Positions 56,237 to 64,000 of a stretch of DNA of 64,000 bases are shown here, piece after piece; positions within the stretch are counted from its first letter, which is position 1, and each line of letters opens with the position of its first letter. Under the pieces are notes generated by a model, which was not told where the DNA came from, ran no database searches, and saw only the letters and a list, made by a program, of their open reading frames with translations. Source of the DNA: Vespa crabro (taxonomy: Eukaryota; Arthropoda; Insecta; Hymenoptera; Vespidae); NCBI RefSeq assembly GCF_910589235.1, contig NW_025813598.1:62001-126000 (forward strand), read 5' to 3'. Position numbers and translations under genes: made by a program.

Positions 56237-59200
56237 TTGCATTTCATAAGATCAAACATCTATTTTATATTGGAATCAAAGTTTTTAACATTCTTTCATA
56301 TCGTATATACGATTTTTCGCTCATATACGCGTATCGTCGAAAAACGAAAACTTGAAATCTCGTTCAATTTCAATGATTTTATATTCTATCGATGCAGAAT
56401 AAAGAATATAACAAGAATATAACGTTTTTACTATGTCTAAATACGCGTTTTCATATGATAATTGTCGAAAAACGTAATCGACATACGCGAATTTCGGTAT
56501 ATGCGAAGATGAAATCGTGAAATCTTTAATAATACTTGTGCCACAGTTAGAAAAATGTTACCAATCGATTCAGAACATTGCATTTCATAAGATCAAACAT
56601 CTATTTTATATTGGAATCAAAGTTTTTAACATTCTTTCATATCGTATATACGATTTTTCGCTCATATACGCGTATCGTCGAAAAACGAAAACTTGAAATC
56701 TCGTTCAATTTCAATGATTTTATATTCTATCGATGCAGAATAAAGAATATAACAAGAATATAACGTTTTTACTATGTCTAAATACGCGTTTTCATATGAT
56801 AATTGTCGAAAAACGTAATCGACATACGCGAATTTCGGTATATGCGAAGATAAAATCGTGAAATCTTTAATAATACTTGTGCCACAGTTAGAAAAATGTT
56901 ACCAATCGATTCAGAACATTGCATTTCATAAGATCAAACATCTATTTTATATTGGAATCAAAGTTTTTAACATTCTTTCATATCGTATATACGATTTTTC
57001 GCTCATATACGCGTATCGTCGAAAAACGAAAACTTGAAATCTCGTTCAATTTCAATGATTTTATATTCTATCGATGCAGAATAAAGAATATAACAAGAAT
57101 ATAACGTTTTTACTATGTTTAAATACGCGTTTTCATAAGATAATTGTCGAAAAACGTAATCGACATACGCGAATTTCGGTATATGCGAAGATAAAATCGT
57201 GAAATCTTTAATAATACTTGTGCCACAGTTAGAAAAATGTTACCAATCGATTCAGAACATTGCATTTCATAAGATCAAACATCTATTTTATATTGGAATC
57301 AAAGTTTTTAACATTCTTTCATATCGTATATACGATTTTTCGCTCATATACGCGTATCGTCGAAAAACGAAAACTTGAAATCTCGTTCAATTTCAATGAT
57401 TTTATATTCTATCGATGCAGAATAAAGAATATAACAAGAATATAACGTTTTTACTATGTTTAAATACGCGTTTTCATATGATAATTGTCGAAAAACGTAA
57501 TCGACATACGCGAATTTCGGTATATGCGAAGATAAAATCGTGAAATCTTTAATAATACTTGTGCCACAGTTAGAAAAATGTTACCAATCGATTCAGAACA
57601 TTGCATTTCATAAGATCAAACATCTATTTTATATTGGAATCAAAGTTTTTAACATTCTTTCATATCGTATATACGATTTTTCGCTCATATACGCGTATCG
57701 TCGAAAAACGAAAACTTGAAATCTCGTTCAATTTCAATGATTTTATATTCTATCGATGCAGAATAAAGAATATAACAAGAATATAACGTTTTTACTATGT
57801 TTAAATAAGCGTTTTCATATGATAATTGTCGAAAAACGTAATCGACATACGCGAATTTCGGTATTTGCGAAGATGAAATCGTGAAATCTTTAATAATACT
57901 TGTGCCACAGTTAGAAAAATGTTACCAATCGATTCAGAACATTGCATTTCATAAGATCAAACATCTATTTTATATTGGAATCAAAGTTTTTAACATTCTT
58001 TCATATCGTATATACGATTTTTCGCTCATATACGCGTATCGTCGAAAAACGAAAACTTGAAATCTCGTTCAATTTCAATGATTTTATATTCTATCGATGC
58101 AGAATAAAGAATATAACAAGAATATAACGTTTTTACTATGTTTAAATACGCGTTTTCATATGATAATTGTCGAAAAACGTAATCGACATACGCGAATTTC
58201 GGTATATGCGAAGATAAAATCGTGAAATCTTTAATAATACTTGTGCCACAGTTAGAAAAATGTTACCAATCGATTCAGAACATTGCATTTCATAAGATCA
58301 AACATCTATTTTATATTGGAATCAAAGTTTTTAACATTCTTTCATATCGTATATACGATTTTTCGCTCATATACGCGTATCGTCGAAAAACGAAAACTTG
58401 AAATCTCGTTCAATTTCAATGATTTTATATTCTATCGATGCAGAATAAAGAATATAACAAGAATATAACGTTTTTACTATGTTTAAATACGCGTTTTCAT
58501 ATGATAATTGTCGAAAAACGTAATCGACATACGCGAATTTCGGTATATGCGAAGATAAAATCGTGAAATCTTTAATAATACTTGTGCCACAGTTAGAAAA
58601 ATGTTACCAATCGATTCAGAACATTGCATTTCATAAGATCAAACATCTATTTTATATTGGAATCAAAGTTTTTAACATTCTTTCATATCGTATATACGAT
58701 TTTTCGCTCATATACGCGTATCGTCGAAAAACGAAAACTTGAAATCTCGTTCAATTTCAATGATTTTATATTCTATCGATGCAGAATAAAGAATATAACA
58801 AGAATATAACGTTTCTACTATGTTTAAATACGCGTTTTCATATGATAATTGTCGAAAAACGTAATCGACATACGCGAATTTCGGTATATGCGAAGATAAA
58901 ATCGTGAAATCTTTAATAATACTTGTGCCACAGTTAGAAAAATGTTACCAATCGATTCAGAACATTGCATTTCATAAGATCAAACATCTATTTTATATTG
59001 GAATCAAAGTTTTTAACATTCTTTCATATCGTATATACGATTTTTCGCTCATATACGCGTATCGTCGAAAAACGAAAACTTGAAATCTCGTTCAATTTCA
59101 ATGATTTTATATTCTATCGATGCAGAATAAAGAATATAACAAGAATATAACGTTTTTACTTTGTTTAAATACGCGTTTTCATATGATAATTGTCGAAAAA

Positions 59201-59646
59201 CGTAATCGACATACGCGAATTTCGGTATATGCGAAGATAAAATCGTGAAATCTTTAATAATACTTGTGCCACAGTTAGAAAAATGTTACCAATCGATTCA
59301 GAACATTGCATTTCATAAGATCAAACATCTATTTTATATTGGAATCAAAGTTTTTAACATTCTTTCATATCGTATATACGATTTTTCGCTCATATACGCG
59401 TATCGTCGAAAAACGAAAACTTGAAATCTCGTTCAATTTCAATGATTTTATATTCTATCGATGCAGAATAAAGAATATAACAAGAATATAACGTTTTTAC
59501 TATGTTTAAATACGCGTTTTCATATGATAATTGTCGAAAAACGTAATCGACATACGCGAATTTCGGTATATGCGAAGATAAAATCGTGAAATCTTTAATA
59601 ATACTTGTGCCACAGTTAGAAAAATGTTACCAATCGATTCAGAACA
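56237..59646 (+). repeat. 10-monomer block G2 (k = 164-173), duplicate of G1
   Basis: It repeats the G1 barcode with only two differences by eye in 3,410 bp: an extra TGTCTAAAT in k164 and no GCGTCTTC in k172. It is the least diverged large duplication in the window. The triple-marked monomer k168 is identical to k158. Confidence 0.92.
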
Positions 59647-61542
59647 TTGCATTTCATAAGATCAAACATCTATTTTATATTGGAATCAAAGTTTTTAACA
59701 TTCTTTCATATCGTATATACGATTTTTCGCTCATATACGCGTATCGTCGAAAAACGAAAACTTGAAATCTCGTTCAATTTCAATGATTTTATATTCTATC
59801 GATGCAGAATAAAGAATATAACAAGAATATAACGTTTTTACTATGTTTAAATACGCGTTTTCATATGATAATTGTCGAAAAACGTAATCGACATACGCGA
59901 ATTTCGGTATATGCGAAGATAAAATCGTGAAATCTTTAATAATACTTGTGCCACAGTTAGAAAAATGTTACCAATCGATTCAGAACATTGCATTTCATAA
60001 GATCAAACATCTATTTTATATTGGAATCAAAGTTTTTAACATTCTTTCATATCGTATATACGATTTTTCGCTCATATACGCGTATCGTCGAAAAACGAAA
60101 ACTTGAAATCTCGTTCAATTTCAATGATTTTATATTCTATCGATGCAGAATAAAGAATATAACAAGAATATAACGTTTTTACTATGTTTAAATACGCGTT
60201 TTCATATGATAATTGTCGAAAAACGTAATCGACATACGCGAATTTCGGTATATGCGAAGATAAAATCGTGAAATCTTTAATAATACTTGTGCCACAGTTA
60301 GAAAAATGTTACCAATCGATTCAGAACATTGCATTTCATAAGATCAAACATCTATTTTATATTGGAATCAAAGTTTTTAACATTCTTTCATATCGTATAT
60401 ACGATTTTTCGCTCATATACGCGTATCGTCGAAAAACGAAAACTTGAAATCTCGTTCAATTTCAATGATTTTATATTCTATCGATGCAGAATAAAGAATA
60501 TAACAAGAATATAACGTTTTTACTATGTTTAAATACGCGTTTTCATATGATAATTGTCGAAAAACGTAATCGACATACGCGAATTTCGGTATATGCGAAG
60601 ATAAAATCGTGAAATCTTTAATAATACTTGTGCCACAGTTAGAAAAATGTTACCAATCGATTCAGAACATTGCATTTCATAAGATCAAACATCTATTTTA
60701 TATTGGAATCAAAGTTTTTAACATTCTTTCATATCGTATATACGATTTTTCGCTCATATACGCGTATCGTCGAAAAACGAAAACTTGAAATCTCGTTCAA
60801 TTTCAATGATTTTATATTCTATCGATGCAGAATAAAGAATATAACAAGAATATAACGTTTTTACTATGTTTAAATACGCGTTTTCATATGATAATTGTCG
60901 AAAAACGTAATCGACATACGCGAATTTCGGTATATGCGAAGATAAAATCGTGAAATCTTTAATAATACTTGTGCCACAGTTAGAAAAATGTTACCAATCG
61001 ATTCAGAACATTGCATTTCATAAGATCAAACATCTATTTTATATTGGAATCAAAGTTTTTAACATTCTTTCATATCGTATATACGATTTTTCGCTCATAT
61101 ACGCGTATCGTCGAAAAACGAAAACTTGAAATCTCGTTCAATTTCAATGATTTTATATTCTATCGATGCAGAATAAAGAATATAACAAGAATATAACGTT
61201 TTTACTATGTTTAAATACGCGTTTTCATATGATAATTGTCGAAAAACGTAATCGACATACGCGAATTTCGGTATATGCGAAGATAAAATCGTGAAATCTT
61301 TAATAATACTTGTGCCACAGTTAGAAAAATGTTACCAATCGATTCAGAACATTGCATTTCATAAGATCAAACATCTATTTTATATTGGAATCAAAGTTTT
61401 TAACATTCTTTCATATCGTATATACGATTTTTCGCTCATATACGCGTATCGTCGAAAAACGAAAACTTGAAATCTCGTTCAATTTCAATGATTTTATATT
61501 CTATCGATGCAGAATAAAGAATATAACAAGAATATAACGTTT
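59162..61542 (+). repeat. invariant run of consensus monomers
   Basis: From just after the ACTTTG change of k172 to just before the CGTTTCTAC change of k179 I find no substitution in 2,381 bases. It includes six complete identical monomers (k = 173-178, 59306-61351). It is the longest variant-free stretch I found and may mark very recent amplification of a single copy. Confidence 0.8.
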
Positions 61543-63738
61543 CTACTATGTTTAAATACGCGTTTTCATATGATAATTGTCGAAAAACGTAATCGACATA
61601 CGCGAATTTCGGTATATGCGAAGATAAAATCGTGAAATCTTTAATAATACTTGTGCCACAGTTAGAAAAATGTTACCAATCGATTCAGAACATTGCATTT
61701 CATAAGATCAAACATCTATTTTATATTGGAATCAAAGTTTTTAACATTCTTTCATATCGTATATACGATTTTTCGCTCATATACGCGTATCGTCGAAAAA
61801 CGAAAACTTGAAATCTCGTTCAATTTCAATGATTTTATATTCTATCGATGCAGAATAAAGAATATAACAAGAATATAACGTTTTTACTATGTTTAAATAC
61901 GCGTTTTCATATGATAATTGTCGAAAAATGTAATCGACATACGCGAATTTCGGTATATGCGAAGATAAAATCGTGAAATCTTTAATAATACTTGTGCCAC
62001 AGTTAGAAAAATGTTACCAATCGATTCAGAACATTGCATTTCATAAGATCAAACATCTATTTTATATTGGAATCAAAGTTTTTAACATTCTTTCATATCG
62101 TATATACGATTTTTCGCTCATATACGCGTATCGTCGAAAAACGAAAACTTGAAATCTCGTTCAATTTCAATGATTTTATATTCTATCGATGCAGAATAAA
62201 GAATATAACAAGAATATAACGTTTTTACTTTGTTTAAATACGCGTTTTCATATGATAATTGTCGAAAAACGTAATCGACATACGCGAATTTCGGTATATG
62301 CGAAGATAAAATCGTGAAATCTTTAATAATACTTGTGCCACAGTTAGAAAAATGTTACCAATCGATTCAGAACATTGCATTTCATAAGATCAAACATCTA
62401 TTTTATATTGGAATCAAAGTTTTTAACATTCTTTCATATCGTATATACGATTTTTCGCTCATATACGCGTATCGTCGAAAAACGAAAACTTGAAATCTCG
62501 TTCAATTTCAATGATTTTATATTCTATCGATGCAGAATAAAGAATATAACAAGAATATAACGTTTTTACTATGTTTAAATACGCGTTTTCATATGATAAT
62601 TGTCGAAAAACGTAATCGACATACGCGAATTTCGGTATATGCGAAGATAAAATCGTGAAATCTTTAATAATACTTGTGCCACAGTTAGAAAAATGTTACC
62701 AATCGATTCAGAACATTGCATTTCATAAGATCAAACATCTATTTTATATTGGAATCAAAGTTTTTAACATTCTTTCATATCGTATATACGATTTTTCGCT
62801 CATATACGCGTATCGTCGAAAAACGAAAACTTGAAATCTCGTTCAATTTCAATGATTTTATATTCTATCGATGCAGAATAAAGAATATAACAAGAATATA
62901 ACGTTTTTACTATGTTTAAATACGCGTTTTCATATGATAATTGTCGAAAAACGTAATCGACATACGCGAATTTCGGTATATGCGAAGATAAAATCGTGAA
63001 ATCTTTAATAATACTTGTGCCACAGTTAGAAAAATGTTACCAATCGATTCAGAACATTGCATTTCATAAGATCAAACATCTATTTTATATTGGAATCAAA
63101 GTTTTTAACATTCTTTCATATCGTATATACGATTTTTCGCTCATATACGCGTATCGTCGAAAAACGAAAACTTGAAATCTCGTTCAATTTCAATGATTTT
63201 ATATTCTATCGATGCAGAATAAAGAATATAACAAGAATATAACGTTTTTACTATGTTTAAATACGCGTTTTCATATGATAATTGTCGAAAAACGTAATCG
63301 ACATACGCGAATTTCGGTATATGCGAAGATAAAATCGTGAAATCTTTAATAATACTTGTGCCACAGTTAGAAAAATGTTACCAATCGATTCAGAACATTG
63401 CATTTCATAAGTTCAAACATCTATTTTATATTGGAATCAAAGTTTTTAACATTCTTTCATATCGTATATACGATTTTTCGCTCATATACGCGTATCGTCG
63501 AAAAACGAAAACTTGAAATCTCGTTCAATTTCAATGATTTTATATTCTATCGATGCAGAATAAAGAATATAACAAGAATATAACGTTTTTACTATGTTTA
63601 AATACGCGTTTTCATATGATAATTGTCGAAAAACGTAATCGACATACGCGAATTTCGGTATATGCGAAGATAAAATCGTGAAATCTTTAATAATACTTGT
63701 GCCACAGTTAGAAAAATGTTACCAATCGATTCAGAACA

Positions 63739-64000
63739 TTGCATTTCATAAGATCAAACATCTATTTTATATTGGAATCAAAGTTTTTAACATTCTTTCA
63801 TATCGTATATACAATTTTTCGCTCATATACGCGTATCGTCGAAAAACGAAAACTTGAAATCTCGTTCAATTTCAATGATTTTATATTCTATCGATGCAGA
63901 ATAAAGAATATAACAAGAATATAACGTTTTTACTTTGTTTAAATACGCGTTTTCATATGATAATTGTCGAAAAACGTAATCGACATACGCGAATTTCGGT
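63739..64000 (+). repeat. partial monomer at right window edge (k = 186)
   Basis: This is the first 262 bases of a monomer clipped by the window. It carries a private CpG-to-CpA change (TACAATTTT for TACGATTTT near 63812) and the common ACTTTG variant at offset 197. The array continues to the right. Confidence 0.97.

Larger units (their letters stand above)
1..64000 (+). repeat. 341-bp tandem satellite array filling the window
   Basis: The same 341-bp unit repeats head to tail from edge to edge. The landmark TTGCATTTCATAAG occurs at 313, 654, 995 and onward every 341 bases to 63739 (187 landmarks), so copy number times length accounts for every base and there is no net indel. All copies have the same orientation. 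The consensus is about 29% G+C. Copies differ from consensus by about one substitution each, near 0.3%. No transposon, unique spacer, RNA gene or plausible coding gene interrupts the array, so all stretches longer than 300 bases hold only this satellite. I do not recognise the monomer as a named satellite family. Its size and uniformity fit centromeric or pericentromeric heterochromatin, which is inference. Confidence 0.99.

Noticed and set aside
313..63924. A 61-residue open frame recurring in nearly every monomer (185 intact copies), which could look like a huge gene family
   Set aside because: It opens with TTG, not ATG, and sits at the same offset because the DNA is a repeat. Copies k33 (TAA) and k82 (TGA) carry nonsense changes, and changes inside it are as free as those outside. 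The 75-residue versions also start at TTG and arise only from the TTATAAAAA or GTATGAAAAA changes; the 67-residue versions (k77, 97, 110) arise from stop loss at ATATCG.
1..64000. CRISPR array
   Set aside because: There are no unique spacers. The entire 341-bp unit repeats, and units are far longer than CRISPR repeats.
1..64000. Tandem gene cluster such as rDNA, 5S RNA, tRNA or histone genes
   Set aside because: The AT-rich 341-bp unit has no 5S or tRNA internal promoter boxes that I can recognise, no cloverleaf, and no conserved coding frame.
1..64000. Transposon-derived tandem array or embedded insertion
   Set aside because: I find no transposase or reverse-transcriptase coding capacity, no long terminal inverted repeats, no target-site duplications and no break in the 341-bp grid.
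1..64000. Telomeric repeat or subtelomere junction
   Set aside because: No short telomeric repeat such as TTAGG or TTAGGG occurs in tandem anywhere in the window, and neither end leaves the satellite.
1..64000. A fixed dimer, 3-mer or 13-mer higher-order repeat across the whole window
   Set aside because: Each shift fits only a limited segment. Marker spacing changes along the array, so one higher-order period cannot be assigned.
1..64000. Assignment to a named satellite family or species
   Set aside because: I do not recognise the sequence and cannot run a search. A BLAST of one monomer against satellite and genome databases would decide; an insect hit would support the inferred host group.

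Overview
The whole 64,000-base window is one uninterrupted tandem satellite DNA array. A 341-bp monomer repeats head to tail on the + strand: 186 complete copies lie between two clipped ones (312 bases at the left edge, 262 at the right). I number copies k = 0 to 186, with copy k starting at 313 + 341 x k; the left partial copy is k = -1. Every copy I checked sits exactly on this grid from 313 to 63739, so there is no net insertion or deletion anywhere. I see no unique sequence, transposon, inversion or genuine gene, and neither edge of the array lies in the window.

The consensus monomer is about 29% G+C (52 C and 46 G by hand count) but holds 22 CpG dinucleotides, about 3.1 times expectation. 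This points to an AT-rich eukaryotic genome with little or no CpG methylation decay. An insect, perhaps hymenopteran, is my best guess, but nothing here identifies the species. An array of this size and uniformity suggests centromeric or pericentromeric heterochromatin, or a satellite-rich accessory chromosome; this is inference.

Copies differ from the consensus by about one substitution each (roughly 205-210 by eye, about 0.3%). Shared substitutions act as barcodes and show nested local duplications of different sizes: 6/7 monomers (2359-6791), 3 monomers (6792-8837), an 8-monomer unit with an internal 3-monomer duplication (12589-19067), a 9-monomer shift (20432-24864), 2 monomers (29298-30661), 13 monomers (33049-41914), a 14-monomer shift (43620-51121) and 10 monomers (52827-59646). 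The stretch 59162-61542 is invariant. No single higher-order repeat length runs through the array, and variant sets are zoned: one for the left third, one for the middle and one for the right.

Within the monomer I see a 14-bp perfect palindrome, a compound dyad around a 10-bp palindrome, an 11-bp perfect tandem duplication, an 11-bp motif present twice, a motif matching 7 of 9 core positions of the vertebrate CENP-B box, and a site where a recurring substitution makes a TATAAAAA box. The only recurring open frames are short, start with TTG (or are a 14-codon ATG frame) and are better explained as a by-product of repetition. No genes act together here; any function is likely structural (chromatin, kinetochore, satellite transcripts).
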